Made by a program: the position numbers and the translations under genes
From: Corynebacterium hindlerae
GTDB taxonomy: Bacteria > Actinomycetota > Actinomycetes > Mycobacteriales > Mycobacteriaceae
Direction: 5' to 3'
Assembly (NCBI RefSeq): GCF_014117265.1
Contig: NZ_CP059833.1
Location: 2,616,595-2,680,594, forward strand
DNA: 64,000 bases
Notes under the pieces: model-generated
The model's input: the letters and a program-made list of their open reading frames with translations, nothing else
Database searches by the model: none
What the model was told of the DNA's origin: nothing
In this document: positions 37,292 through 46,959 of the stretch, one piece after another
Layout of the letters: each line of letters opens with the position of its first letter
Position numbering within the stretch: the stretch's first letter is position 1

Positions 37292-37755
37292 CCTGCCCTG
37301 GTTCTTTTGACCCTGTGACCCTCGGCCACCTCAACATTTTTGAGCGCAGCGCGGCGCTGTATGACGAAGTAGTTGTGCTGGTCACTTACAACCCGAACAA
37401 GCAAGGCATGTTCACGGCGTCCGAACGGGTGGCGCTCATCGAATCCGTAGTGTCCCACCTACCCAACGTCACCGTCGATTCCTGGTCCGGACTGCTCGTG
37501 GACTACACCACCGCGCACGACATCCCGGCCCTGGTCAAGGGACTGCGCTCCTCACTCGACTATGAATACGAGCTACCGATGGCGCAAATGAACAAGCGCC
37601 TCTCCGGAGTGGAAACCAACTTCCTCATGACCGACCCGGAGCTCGGGTACATCTCTTCGACCTTGTGCAAAGAGGTGGCTAAGTATGGCGGATCGCTGGA
37701 AGGGCTGCTTCCTGAGGTCGTTGTCGCAGCGCTCCTGGAGAAAATGCGGGGTTAA
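37282..37755 (+). CDS. coaD: Pantetheine-phosphate adenylyltransferase
   Basis: 157 aa from GTG 37282. AAGGAG at 37271-37276 and the onset of homology at RVACPGSFDPVTLGHLNIFER decide the start over the far-upstream open frame. The (H/T)xGH nucleotidyltransferase motif is TLGH, and LVKGLRSSLDYEYELPMAQMN plus SSTLCKEVAKYGG complete the signature. It makes dephospho-CoA from phosphopantetheine. coaE, the next enzyme of the pathway, is at 61668. Confidence 0.96.
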   Translation: MRVACPGSFDPVTLGHLNIFERSAALYDEVVVLVTYNPNKQGMFTASERVALIESVVSHLPNVTVDSWSGLLVDYTTAHDIPALVKGLRSSLDYEYELPMAQMNKRLSGVETNFLMTDPELGYISSTLCKEVAKYGGSLEGLLPEVVVAALLEKMRG

Positions 37756-37758
37756 TTT

Positions 37759-38499
37759 GTGGCACTCCTCATTCTCATTCTGTGCATTGTTGCGTTAGGC
37801 TCCGGACTGCAACGAGTCGCCGGCATGGGGCTGGGACTCATTGCGGCCCCGATTCTGGCGATCGCGATGGGGCCTGTTCAAGGCGTCATGGTGGTGAATG
37901 TACTTGCCATGATCAACGCCACCATGACTGCCTACACCGTCCGCGAACACATTGACTGGCGCAGGTGCTGGTGGATCGGCTCCGTGTTCGTGGTGGGGTC
38001 AGTGGCAGGCGCCTTGCTTATCAAATCAGTATCAAACGCGCTGCTCCTGATCATTTTCGGCAGCCTGATCCTGGTCGCTTTGTTCATCGTGTCGGTACTC
38101 AAAGGGCGCATGCCGGAACCACGCGGGCGACTGCCGCTGCTGGTCACTGGTGTAGTCGGAGGCTTTACGAATACCCTGGCCGCCGTCGCGGGGCCAGTGA
38201 TCACCGTCTATGCGCAAGCCGCGAAATGGGAGCACCGCTCCTTTTCCGCCACCCTGCAACCACTCTTTGCGATCTCCGGAGCAACCTCTTTTTTCATCAA
38301 AATACTCATGGGAGCCGGCGGGCTCGGGGACACCCCATGGCAAGTCTGGCCAGTGGGAATCCTCGGCATGTTTATCGGGATTTTTATCGGCACGCGACTA
38401 GCTCAAGTGATCGCGCGGCCAGTGGCCCACAAGCTTGCGCTGTTCCTGGCCTCCGCCGGTGGTTTCTCAGCGCTGGTGCGGGGGTTGCTGGCGCTGTAG
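37759..38499 (+). CDS. TauE/SafE-family membrane permease
   Basis: 246 aa, about eight membrane helices in two homologous halves. GMGLGLIAAPILAIAMGPVQG in the first half and TGVVGGFTNTLAAVAGPVITVY in the second are the paired family motifs. Members export sulfite, sulfoacetate or related anions; the substrate cannot be read here. The GTG lies 3 bp after the coaD stop, so it is probably the last gene of that operon. Repeat copy C and a large hairpin follow. Confidence 0.85.
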   Translation: MALLILILCIVALGSGLQRVAGMGLGLIAAPILAIAMGPVQGVMVVNVLAMINATMTAYTVREHIDWRRCWWIGSVFVVGSVAGALLIKSVSNALLLIIFGSLILVALFIVSVLKGRMPEPRGRLPLLVTGVVGGFTNTLAAVAGPVITVYAQAAKWEHRSFSATLQPLFAISGATSFFIKILMGAGGLGDTPWQVWPVGILGMFIGIFIGTRLAQVIARPVAHKLALFLASAGGFSALVRGLLAL

Positions 38500-38510
38500 C
38501 AGCTAAAGTT

Positions 38511-38608
38511 CGAGACCTGGAATTCGAGACTGGGAGTGGAATGGGCTAAGTAGCAGGTGTGCGACAGTTTTATTCACCGAGACTCGAATTCCAGATGTCG
38601 AGTTTTGC
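38511..38608 (+). repeat. Two-hairpin intergenic element, copy C
   Basis: It keeps the spacer AAGTAGCAGGTGTG, then TATTCACCGAGACTCG and GAGTTTTGC of the family. Its stem sequences are different: CTGGAATTCGAG (38518-38529) pairs with CTCGAATTCCAG (38582-38593). Stem replacement with conserved spacer argues for conservation of structure rather than of the stem sequence. Confidence 0.65.
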
Positions 38609-38623
38609 TGGGAGGAGGGGACC

Positions 38624-38690
38624 CCGGAAATCGAGCGTACGGATGGGATCATTTAAGCACAGAAAATCCCATCCGTACGCTAAATTCCGG
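38624..38690. terminator. Large bidirectional hairpin between convergent genes
   Basis: A perfect 16-bp stem (38634-38649 with 38666-38681, ending AGCGTACGG...CCGTACGCT) is extended by an outer CCGGAA/TTCCGG pair and has a 16-nt loop. It lies between the TauE-type gene and the convergent ABC ATPase, so it can end both transcripts. Confidence 0.65.
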
Positions 38691-38699
38691 TTCTGATCA

Positions 38700-39464
38700 C
38701 TACAACAAGCTCGACAAGAATGCCTGCGTGCGCTCGTGCTTCGGGTTGTCCAGTACTTCGGCAGGGGTGCCGGACTCCACCACGACGCCGCCATCCATAA
38801 AGACAATCTGATCCGCGACCTCGCGGGCAAAGCCCATCTCGTGCGTGACGACGAGCATGGTCATGCCCTCATCCGCCAGCTCGCGCATCACACGCAGAAC
38901 TTCGCCGACGAGTTCTGGGTCGAGGGCAGAGGTTGGCTCGTCGAAGAGCATGAGCTTTGGCTTCATGGCCACGGCGCGTGCGATGGCGACGCGTTGTTGC
39001 TGGCCGCCGGAGAGCTGGACTGGGTAGGCGTCGGCTTTGTGCTCGAGGCCAACTTGTTTCAGCAAAGACATGGCCAGCGAGCGGGCTTCGGACTCCGGAA
39101 CGCCCTTGACCAGGATCGGGGCTTCGATGATGTTCTCGATCACGGTGCGGTGTGGGAACAGGTTGAACTGCTGGAACACCATGCCGATGTCTTGGCGCTG
39201 CTTGGCGGCTTCCTTTTCGGAGATCTCGTAGAGGACGCCGTCTTTTTCGTGGTAGCCGATGAGCTCACCGTCGACGTACAGGCGGCCGGCGGTGATCTTT
39301 TCCAGGTGGTTCACGCACCGCAGGATGGTGGACTTGCCGGAGCCGGATGGGCCGATGAGGCAGGTCACGGAGCCGCGCGGTACTTGCAGGTCGATGCCTT
39401 TGAGGACATGCAGTTGGCCGAATTTCTTTTGGATGCGCTGGGCATGAATCATCAGTTCCGACAT
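38700..39464 (-). CDS. Amino-acid ABC transporter ATP-binding protein
   Basis: 254 aa. Walker [14 protein letters not shown]-loop [11 protein letters not shown], signature [14 protein letters not shown], Walker [16 protein letters not shown]-loop [12 protein letters not shown], all typical of the polar amino-acid (GlnQ/HisP) subfamily. It energises the importer with the permease and binding protein immediately upstream; its ATG overlaps the permease stop. Probable substrates are glutamate/glutamine-like or other polar amino acids. Confidence 0.93.
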   Translation of the reverse strand: MSELMIHAQRIQKKFGQLHVLKGIDLQVPRGSVTCLIGPSGSGKSTILRCVNHLEKITAGRLYVDGELIGYHEKDGVLYEISEKEAAKQRQDIGMVFQQFNLFPHRTVIENIIEAPILVKGVPESEARSLAMSLLKQVGLEHKADAYPVQLSGGQQQRVAIARAVAMKPKLMLFDEPTSALDPELVGEVLRVMRELADEGMTMLVVTHEMGFAREVADQIVFMDGGVVVESGTPAEVLDNPKHERTQAFLSSLL

Positions 39465-40369
39465 TACTTCTCCTCGGTGATTTCGACGTTGCCTGGGAGT
39501 CGACCTTCGGCGTCGGCAAGCGCGGCTAGTTGGCGGGCGGTGAGCTGGCGGCGGGCGCCGCGGTCGTAGTACTTCTCCACGTAAGTCTGGATGACCATGA
39601 GCAGGGAGGTGATGGCGAGGTACCAGGTGGCGGCGACGAGCAGCATAGGGACCGGCTCGAAGAGGGCGTTCGAGATGTCCATTGCGCGGCCGTACAGTTC
39701 ACCGGCGTAGGGGATGGCGATGACCAGGGACGTGGTCTTGAGCAGGGAGATGAACTCGTTGCCGGTTGGCGGGACGATGATGCGCATGGCCTGTGGCAGT
39801 ACCGTGCGACGCATCGTCTGCCACCAGCTCATACCCAGCGCCTTGGACGCTTCGACCTGGCCTTCTGGCACCGCTTGGATGCCGGCGCGGACGATTTCGG
39901 CCATGTAGGCGCCTTCGTTCAGACCCAGGCCCAGCACCGCGAGGAGGAACGCGTTCCTAAAGGCGGACTCGAGGCTGATTTCGGTGAAACCGAGGTTCAC
40001 GCTGGAGTAGATCGCGCCGATCAGACCCCAGAACACCAGCTGGACGTACACCGGAGTGCCGCGGAAAATCCACAGGTAGACCCAGGACACGCCCCGCAAC
40101 ACGGGGTTCGGGGACATGCGAAGGACGGCGAGTAATGCGCCCAAAAGCACGCCGATGAGCATGGCCAACACGGTGATGGCGAGAGTGTGCAGGGCGGCGG
40201 TGGCGATGCGGGTATCGAAGAGGTACTGGAAGTAGGTATCCCAGCCGTAGGCGTCGTTACGCGCGGCGCTAATGACGAACAGCACGGCGAGCGCCAGCAG
40301 GATGGTGGCGGCGACCATGCGGCCCGGGTGGCGAAGCGGTTTCGCCTGGATGGTTTCTGATTGAGTCAT
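39464..40369 (-). CDS. Amino-acid ABC transporter permease
   Basis: 301 aa. An N-terminal extension with one helix (about residues 19-36), then the HisM/GlnP-type permease core. The EAA loop reads [29 protein letters not shown], and [22 protein letters not shown] is also diagnostic. It forms the membrane channel of the importer. Gene order on the minus strand is binding protein, permease, ATPase with 9-bp and 1-bp junctions, a complete single-operon system. Confidence 0.93.
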   Translation of the reverse strand: MTQSETIQAKPLRHPGRMVAATILLALAVLFVISAARNDAYGWDTYFQYLFDTRIATAALHTLAITVLAMLIGVLLGALLAVLRMSPNPVLRGVSWVYLWIFRGTPVYVQLVFWGLIGAIYSSVNLGFTEISLESAFRNAFLLAVLGLGLNEGAYMAEIVRAGIQAVPEGQVEASKALGMSWWQTMRRTVLPQAMRIIVPPTGNEFISLLKTTSLVIAIPYAGELYGRAMDISNALFEPVPMLLVAATWYLAITSLLMVIQTYVEKYYDRGARRQLTARQLAALADAEGRLPGNVEITEEK

Positions 40370-40378
40370 GGTGTCCTT

Positions 40379-41257
40379 CTATTCGCCGTTGATGGTCGCT
40401 TGGGGTTTGAGGCCTTCGGTGACGCCCCACGGTTTGAGGGTTTCGGCGTAGTCACCGGTGTCGATGAGGTGTTGCAGTGCCGCTTCGAGGGCCGGGGCCA
40501 GTTCGGAGCCCTTCGGCACCGGCCAACCGTAGTCGGCGGCGTCGAAGATATTCCCAGATTTCTCGATCTTGCCGTCCGCACGCGCAATAGCGTAAGCGGT
40601 GATCGGAGAGTCCGCAGACACGGCGTCAGCTCGACCGAGCACCAGGGCGGTAAAGGCCTGGTCGGAAGTCTCGTAGGAGAGCATCTTGATCGGAGCCTTG
40701 CCCTGGTTCACACACTCTTCGGAGCGGACTGCGACGTCGTCGGATTCGGACACAGTGCCTTTCTGCACGGCCACAGTCAAGCCACAAGCGTTGTCTGGGT
40801 CGACGGGCTTGCCGGTTTGTTGCGCCCACTGGAGGCCGGCGCTGAGGTAATTGACAAAGTCATAGTTCTTCCGCCGCTCTTCGCTGTCGGTGAACCCCGA
40901 GGCGCCAAAGTCGACGGTGCCAGCGCTAATCGACGGCAGAATCAGGCTGAAATCCTGTTCCTGCACGATAAGCTCAAGCCCCATCACCGCGGCAGCGGCG
41001 CGCGCCAAATCGACATCGATGCCGATGATGGTGCCATGTGAGTCCTTGAACTCCATCGGGGCGAACGGCGGGTTGGTGCCGATGGAAATCGTGCCTCGTT
41101 GTCGAATATTCTCCGGAACCATCGCCTGGATCTCAGGCACCGCGGCTGGCTTTATTTCTTGCCAGCCCTCGGGGTTCCCGGTTTCCTCGTTGGTGACGCA
41201 CGCGGTGAGTGTGCAGGTGAGCACGGCCGCGGCGCACAACGTAAGGAATCGTCGCAT
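40379..41257 (-). CDS. Amino-acid ABC transporter substrate-binding lipoprotein
   Basis: 292 aa. Lipobox LTAC with Cys at residue 20, then an SBP family 3 domain: GTISIGTNPPFAPMEFKD, IGIDVDLARAAAAVMGLEL, DFGASGFTDSEERRKNYDFV, KGTVSESDDV and ADAVSADSPITAYAIA. It captures the amino acid outside the membrane for the permease encoded next. An AGAAGG ribosome site is upstream. The palindrome TTACTAGTAA (41285-41294) in the promoter gap may be a regulator site. Confidence 0.92.
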   Translation of the reverse strand: MRRFLTLCAAAVLTCTLTACVTNEETGNPEGWQEIKPAAVPEIQAMVPENIRQRGTISIGTNPPFAPMEFKDSHGTIIGIDVDLARAAAAVMGLELIVQEQDFSLILPSISAGTVDFGASGFTDSEERRKNYDFVNYLSAGLQWAQQTGKPVDPDNACGLTVAVQKGTVSESDDVAVRSEECVNQGKAPIKMLSYETSDQAFTALVLGRADAVSADSPITAYAIARADGKIEKSGNIFDAADYGWPVPKGSELAPALEAALQHLIDTGDYAETLKPWGVTEGLKPQATINGE

Positions 41258-41377
41258 AGTAGTAACCTTCTGAATAATTTGCAGTTACTAGTAATATATG
41301 CAGGTGGGGGTGGGGTGAGCAAACTCAGCGCACGGGCTATGATTTCAGTCAGATACATAGCCTTGAAAGGTGGCACC

Positions 41378-42730
41378 ATGCGTCGGTTGTTAGCGGCCGT
41401 ATTGTTCTTTGTCACTGCCCCGGTTGCGCATGCGGCCGAGCCCCAGACCTGCGCTGACGTGGAAATCATCGCTACGGCCGGGACAGGGGCGGCCTCGGTG
41501 TACGACGACCCTGCGAACATCGTCAGCTTCGGGGTGGGGACTAACTTCGTGGCCCACGTGGTTGAGCGTTTCGGCAACGTGAGTGCGTGGCAGACTCCCT
41601 ATCCCGCGAGCGCAGGCGTGGCGGGGACCGTCGGGCCGAACAAGGACACCGTGGTTCTGCCATATGGGAAGTCGCAGCAGATCGGCGTGGAACGCGTGGT
41701 CGGTCGGCTTTCTGAGATGGCCCCGGCGTGCCCGAATACGAAGTGGATACTGGTCGGATTCTCCCAAGGGGCCGACATCACCGGGGACGTAGCCCAGCTG
41801 ATTTCCTCCCGTCAGGCCCCCATCGGCCCCGACCGGCTGCTGGCGGCGTACCTCGTTGCGGATCCGGGGCGGGCACGGGTACTGGACCAGGACGGCATGA
41901 CCGACACGGGGACCTCCGGCACTATGACCGCTGATGGGGCGGTGTTGGTGCGAACCAGTGCGTCGTCCCCCGCGCCAGGGACGGTGGGTCTTGCCGGTGC
42001 ACGCCCCAACGGCGCCTTCAGCAACCTGCCCGGCAAGGTGCGGCACATCTGCGCCGGCGATGACCCTGCCTGCACTGTAATGCCTGGCGGCTTGCTTGCG
42101 GGTGCCGCAGCCCGGGCAAACGCCGACCCCGCCGACGGCTACGACGGACACCCCGCGACCCTGCGCAGCATGCTTATCGACGGCTCCCTCCACCGAGCCC
42201 TCGGCCCGCACGGTGCCCAGTTGCTTGACGCCGTGACCTTCGGGCGCTTCCAGGAAGCCGAGCAGATCTTCGCGCGAGCTGCTGGCACACCGGGTTTGAG
42301 CCCTGAGCAAGCTGCCGCCATCACACTGTTCGGACACGAACTGCTCGGCACCGCGCTCGGCGTGGACATCCCGGACCAATCTTTTACCGGGGACGCTGCG
42401 GTAGACAGGTTGATCAACGTTTACCTCACCACCAACCGAGAGCTCAGGTACGCCTCCGCCATGTCGCGCAACCACACCGCATACACAGGTGAGAGTCGCG
42501 ACAGTGTGGTGCGCATCGACGGCGCGCGGGCCGACGACTGGCTCGAATCCGACATGCACGCCGTTATCACCAAGGAACTGGGGGCTGCACAACATGTGGC
42601 ACCGGTGCCTTATGCCGAACGTGATACTTGGTGGCAACGCTTTGGGCACCCCCAATGGAGCGCCGTGCAATTTATCCTCGGATCCGATCATCCCTGGGCA
42701 CGTGCCCTGTGGGACTTCTACGGTCTATAG
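41378..42730 (+). CDS. Secreted cutinase-like alpha/beta hydrolase
   Basis: 450 aa from ATG 41378, with GAAAGG before it; the open frame extends upstream but the signal peptide fixes the start. Signal peptide MRRLLAAVLFFVTAPVAHAA. A cutinase-type domain follows, with nucleophile elbow GFSQGADITG (Ser about residue 132), a Cys near the N-terminus and CAGDDPAC later. A ~200-residue C-terminal region is of unknown fold. Corynebacteriales use such enzymes on esters or envelope lipids. A likely -10, TATGAT, is at 41338-41343. Substrate unknown. Confidence 0.82.
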   Translation: MRRLLAAVLFFVTAPVAHAAEPQTCADVEIIATAGTGAASVYDDPANIVSFGVGTNFVAHVVERFGNVSAWQTPYPASAGVAGTVGPNKDTVVLPYGKSQQIGVERVVGRLSEMAPACPNTKWILVGFSQGADITGDVAQLISSRQAPIGPDRLLAAYLVADPGRARVLDQDGMTDTGTSGTMTADGAVLVRTSASSPAPGTVGLAGARPNGAFSNLPGKVRHICAGDDPACTVMPGGLLAGAAARANADPADGYDGHPATLRSMLIDGSLHRALGPHGAQLLDAVTFGRFQEAEQIFARAAGTPGLSPEQAAAITLFGHELLGTALGVDIPDQSFTGDAAVDRLINVYLTTNRELRYASAMSRNHTAYTGESRDSVVRIDGARADDWLESDMHAVITKELGAAQHVAPVPYAERDTWWQRFGHPQWSAVQFILGSDHPWARALWDFYGL

Positions 42731-42802
42731 CTCTTTCCTGTGGCGGCTATCACAACTCTGTATTAAGGTGCGGTTATTACCTGCGACCGCATTGGAGTAG
42801 AG

Positions 42803-44692
42803 ATGTTGAGATCCTTTTTGCTGGCAGTGGCGCTTATGCTGCTGCCATTGCCGATAGCCCAGGCCCAAGAGCCCACGAATTCCACCATGCTCATCATGGA
42901 TGCATCCGGATCCATGGAAGCCCCCGATGGCTCCCGCACCAGAATGGACTCTGCCAAGGAAGCAGCCCACGCGCTGGTGGACTCCCTGCCGGAGACCGCC
43001 AACGTGGGATTCATGGCCTACGGCGCGAAGGAATCAAACGCCCCCGAGAACAAGGAAAAGGGCTGCCAGGACATCGAAACCCTGGTGCCAGTGGGAGCGC
43101 TAGACCGGAAAGCGTTCCACTCTGGGATCGATGGGTTGAAAGCTAAGGGCTACACCCCGATGGCGAACTCGCTGCTCAAGGCAGCAAAAGAACTGCCTGC
43201 TACCGGGGAGCGATCCATCATTCTCGTCTCCGACGGCATCGATTCCTGCGCGCCACCCGAGGTGTGTACCGTGGCTAAAGATCTGGCCAAGCAAGGCGTC
43301 GGCCTGACGATCCACACCGTCGGCTTCCAGATCGATGAGGCCGCCCGCGCGGAATTGCAGTGTATCGCCCAGGCCTCCGGCGGGCAGTACCGCGAAGCGC
43401 GCGACGCCGCTGAGCTCACTGAAAGCCTGGATTTTTTAGCTAAACGCGCTGCAGTGACCTACCAGACCGCCGGAACCGACTTCGAGTTTGCCGACACCAT
43501 CGATGGCGCCAAATGGCTTGGCGAAGGGCTTTACCAGACCCGCGTCCTCCCCAACGCTGAGAAAGACGGCAAACTACGCTACATCCGGGTAGCCGTGCCG
43601 AAGGGACACGACGCCTACGTCTCGATCACCGGCATCCCAGACCGCGACAAAACCGGTACTTCCGACACCGACGGCGACCTCAACTACTGGTTGGAAGACA
43701 TCGGGAACACGTCCAATTGAAAAGACTGTGACGGGGACAAATTGTTCATCGATCTCGGACAAACCCATTCGGACGCGTACTCTCCTCCAGAGCCGGAAGC
43801 AGCCGTCATCAGGGGAGAAGGCGCCACCGACTGCGACATGGACCAGTGGTACCTCGGCTACGACATCCACACCACCAAGCCCGGTGGCGGGGAAGTCTCC
43901 GTCGAAATCCAGGTCTCTTTCGAACCCATCGTCCCTAAGGACCAGGCCCAAAAGTTCCCGGCAGGCGACACAGGGGCAAAGCCAAACCCAGCAGACCTGC
44001 CCTTCAAGGATGTTCAGCCAATCACTGGCGGCACAGGCTTTAACGACGCCACCCCAGTCACCCCAGGCGCCTACTCAGACTCCCTCGTGCCAGGAGAATA
44101 CAAGTTCTACCGCATCCCCGTGAACTGGGGCCAACGACCGGTGGTGACCCTGAAACCAAGCGAATCCAAACGCAACGAAACTGAACACTACGGCGCCACA
44201 ATCTACTCACCCATCCGTGCCGACATCGAAAGCTTTGACGCTAGTGCGTGGAAGAAGGAAGACGTCAAACCATCCACCGCCACCCTCGACCGCGCGATCC
44301 AGTACCACAACCGGACTGCCAACGCAGGAGGTGAAAAGCAAACCATGGCCGGCGATTACTTCATAGGCATATCGATGTACAACTCCTCCTCAGACAAAGA
44401 TAAGGGTGTTGACCAGCCGTTCGAGATTGCGTTCGATGTCGTCGGCAAGTCGGCTGATGGGCCGGAATGGCGCCCGAAGCTCGTGCCCGGGCCCAAGCCA
44501 CTGGACAAGCCAGCCAGTGCCGCCACGAGTTCAGCGGCCGCGCCGTCAAGCGCTTCTGACGAGCCTGCCGTGTCCGCCGAGCCAGTGGAGAAAACCGGGA
44601 TGAGCTTGGGCCAACTCGCCATCGGTGGCGCGGCAGTGCTAGGTGTGATCGTCCTCGTAGCTGTCGCGCTGTTGGTGATGCGCCGGAAGTAA
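42803..44692 (+). pseudogene. Secreted VWA-domain protein interrupted by an in-frame TGA
   Basis: Signal peptide MLRSFLLAVALMLLPLPIAQAQ, then a von Willebrand A domain with MIDAS-type MDASGSMEAPDG and LVSDGIDSCAPPEVCT. The frame reads to TGA 43718-43720 (...IGNTSN stop KDCDGDKLF...) and continues open in the same frame to 44692. It ends in a Pro/Ala/Ser linker and a C-terminal membrane helix (ALLVMRRK end), i.e. a 629-residue membrane-anchored design. Nothing else is damaged. A recent nonsense mutation, an assembly error, or readthrough are the options. No SECIS-like element was identified, so selenocysteine is not supported. Confidence 0.8.
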
Positions 44693-44745
44693 TGCGATAG
44701 CGATTCGCGCCGCGCCCGCCAGTTAGTTGTGACCCTGGTTGGGTT

Positions 44746-45774
44746 TCAGGCGTGGTTTTCTAGCTGTGCTAGGTGCCTGGTTTCCAGTGTAGTTGGTTGT
44801 TGTTTTCCGATGTTAATCCCAACGATTGATGGTGGGGGCCTTAGCCCGTACCGCCTGGGCCTGCGTCCCGGGTTTTTACGGTAATACGCCGCGGATTTTG
44901 CAACCCGATGGTCGAGGATCTGGCGCCAACTACCATCAAAGACCTGCTGGGGCGTAAACCCAGCTAGTCCCCGATGCCGGTCACGGTGGTTGTACTCGTT
45001 GATGATCTTGCCAATCGTCTCCACCGCCATCTCGATCGTGGGGTAGATTTCCTTGGCCCAGCGGTGATGCTTGATCGTGCGGTGCGATGACTCCTCGTGT
45101 GGATTGTCGTTAGAAACCCCGGGGCGGATCAGCGACATCTCCACACCAGAAGCACTGAGCAGTTTCTTCATCGTATTGCTGGTCATGATCGACCCGTTGT
45201 CGCTGTGCACAACCTGCACCCGATTACCGGTGGCACCGATAGTGGCAATAGCCTTCGCGATCAGCTGCTTTGCTAGCGATGTTTCTTGCACGTGTTGGAT
45301 GGTCCAGGCCACGATCTTGCGGGAATACAGGTCCAACACGGTGTACAGGAACAATCCCTTGTTGAAGTAGGACTGGGGCAGCCAGGTGACATCCCAACAC
45401 AGCACCTGGCCAGGGGCAGTTGCTGACACAACGGGCATTGCCTTCGGGGCTGCGGCCCGGCGTGCGCACGTTGGCTGCGCGAAGTACTCGGTGTTGACCC
45501 GGTAGAACGTGCGCATCGATCCAATAAGTGGATCCGGCCCATCTAGATGGTCATGGAAGATCCGGTACACCGACAAGTCCTTGGCTTTGCCTTTGGCGAG
45601 AAGGTCCACAATCTGCTTCGTTTCCTCTGCTGTTAGTGCGCGGGGATCCGGGCGGCGGGCACACCGCGGTGGCGCCGGCCGCCGGTGATGGCGGTAGCGC
45701 CACACCGTTTTCGCGCATCCTGACAGACGAAACGCCTCTTTCAAGGTCAGGCCCGCTGCAACCAAGTCATGCAC
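44746..45774 (-). CDS. IS3-type transposase OrfB (DDE integrase)
   Basis: 342 aa counted from GTG 45774, but the frame is open upstream to the end of orfA in the -1 frame, so the natural product is probably an OrfAB fusion made by -1 frameshifting. The rve/DDE core has catalytic residues in VLCWDVTWLP (D), VVHSDNGS (D) and NPHEESSHRTIKHH (E). N-terminal HTH-like AGLTLKEAFRLSGCAKTVWRY. It appears intact. Confidence 0.88.
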   Translation of the reverse strand: MHDLVAAGLTLKEAFRLSGCAKTVWRYRHHRRPAPPRCARRPDPRALTAEETKQIVDLLAKGKAKDLSVYRIFHDHLDGPDPLIGSMRTFYRVNTEYFAQPTCARRAAAPKAMPVVSATAPGQVLCWDVTWLPQSYFNKGLFLYTVLDLYSRKIVAWTIQHVQETSLAKQLIAKAIATIGATGNRVQVVHSDNGSIMTSNTMKKLLSASGVEMSLIRPGVSNDNPHEESSHRTIKHHRWAKEIYPTIEMAVETIGKIINEYNHRDRHRGLAGFTPQQVFDGSWRQILDHRVAKSAAYYRKNPGRRPRRYGLRPPPSIVGINIGKQQPTTLETRHLAQLENHA

Positions 45775-45848
45775 GAGCTGGGTATCACAGGAAACAAAGT
45801 CAGCATGGGCCTTTTTCTGTTCGTCGGTGAGTTGTCGGCCACCTCGCT

Positions 45849-46232
45849 TTAGTCCTCGGAAAGGTTGTGCAAGGTGGCGATAGCTTTTCCCAACGCTTCA
45901 GCCGCCTCTTGGTTGGCGTGGGCCCGCTTACGCAATGCTTCGTTGGCTTTACGCAGGCGTGCGTTTTCCTCAAGTAGTCGTTTGATCTCTTTAGCCTCGC
46001 TGGTGCTCATAACTACAGTCTGGCGTGGCGAAAGGTCCATGTCGACATTCCCGGCAATCATTTGATCCCGCCATTTCACAATCGCAGCGCCGGAGACGTT
46101 GTGCCGTTTCAAAAACGCGCCTTTGGTGCCATGCTTTTGCAGGTAGTAGTTAGCTACCAACCACTTCTTTTCCTCCGGGGTAAACACCCGATGTGGTTTG
46201 ACCCGAACAGTAGGGGCAAGCTCGTTAGACAT
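45849..46232 (-). CDS. IS3-type OrfA (helix-turn-helix protein)
   Basis: 127 aa from ATG 46232 with GAGAGGA ribosome site; upstream in-frame codons lie outside the element. An HTH domain (FTPEEKKWLVANYYLQKHGTK, FLKRHNVSGAAIVKWRDQM) and a C-terminal leucine-zipper-like coil (EAKEIKRLLEENARLRKANEALRK), as usual for IS3 OrfA. It binds the element ends and supplies the N-terminal part of the transframe transposase. Confidence 0.85.
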   Translation of the reverse strand: MSNELAPTVRVKPHRVFTPEEKKWLVANYYLQKHGTKGAFLKRHNVSGAAIVKWRDQMIAGNVDMDLSPRQTVVMSTSEAKEIKRLLEENARLRKANEALRKRAHANQEAAEALGKAIATLHNLSED

Positions 46233-46285
46233 TGATGATCCTCTCTGTAGGAGGGTCACAACTTCACTGGCAAACAGGGCGCGTG

Positions 46286-46350
46286 ACAAATCCCTACGCT
46301 TATCAAAAATCTGACCAGCATGTTTGCTGAGGATAGGCGTAGGGATTTGT
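46286..46350. terminator. Inverted repeat, possible displaced terminator
   Basis: A perfect 14-bp dyad: ACAAATCCCTACGC (46286-46299) with GCGTAGGGATTTGT (46337-46350), followed by TTTGCC. The inner bases TTATC/GATAG could extend it. It may be the original terminator of the VWA gene, now separated from it by IS 1. Confidence 0.45.
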
Positions 46351-46410
46351 TTTGCCGGAACGTGTTTCCCAGTGGGACTGGGATTGCTACGATTTGCCGT
46401 AGGGATAATC

Positions 46411-46944
46411 ATGGTTGAATTTCTGTTGTTTCTCATTCCCTCGCTCAGCTATGTGCTGGTCAGGCGCAGACCGCTCGGAACGCGGCGCGCAGGGGCGAAC
46501 GTGGGCTGGCAATGGGGGAGCTGGCGCACCGCAGGCTTCGCAGTCGCTCTCTTCCCCATACTGCTGGGGCTGGGATATGTCGGAACCCGACTAGTAACCT
46601 CAGCCGACCTCAGTGCGCCAGGAGTGGTGATTGCGCAAGGAATCAGCCTGGCGGTCATCCTGAGAGCGGTGGGCGAGGAGATTTTCTTCCGCGGATTCCT
46701 CGGCGGAATGCTCCTGTGACGGCTGGGGTTTTGGGTAGGAAACTCTATCCAAGCTGCGATCTTCCTCCTTCCGCACCTCTTACTGCTCACCATTGATGCC
46801 CGGCTATGGCCGATTCTGCCCATACAGTATGTAGTCGGTTGGATACTCGGCGCATTACGTCACCGCTCGGGGAGCATCATCGAATGCGCAATCCTGCACG
46901 CTGCCCTCAACACCTGGGCTGTGTCAAGTTTTGTTGACGGTTAG
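46411..46944 (+). pseudogene. CPBP-family intramembrane protease, broken
   Basis: The frame begins at ATG 46411 after TAGGGA. It carries the CPBP motifs in order: EEIFFRGFLGGML (EExxxR), then after TGA 46717-46719 in the same frame IFLLPHLLLL (FxxxH) and HAALNTW (HxxxN). It finally runs into IS 2 at 46921 and stops at TAG 46942-46944 within it. So it has an in-frame nonsense codon and a displaced 3' end. Such proteins are membrane metalloproteases used for CAAX-like processing or bacteriocin immunity. This copy is probably inactive. Confidence 0.75.
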
Positions 46945-46959
46945 ACCCGTTTGTTTTGG

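Larger units (their letters stand above)
44725..46263 (-). mobile_element. IS3-family insertion sequence 1
   Basis: About 1539 bp bounded by 12-bp inverted repeats AGTTGTGACCCT (44725-44736) and AGGGTCACAACT (46252-46263). It contains orfA and orfB on the minus strand, with orfB in the -1 frame relative to orfA. It is inserted 33 bp after the VWA gene. I did not find a clear target duplication. Confidence 0.85.

Noticed and set aside
43718..43720. Selenocysteine at the VWA-gene TGA
   Set aside because: I could not identify a convincing SECIS-type hairpin immediately after the TGA, and VWA proteins are not known selenoproteins. Nonsense mutation is simpler.
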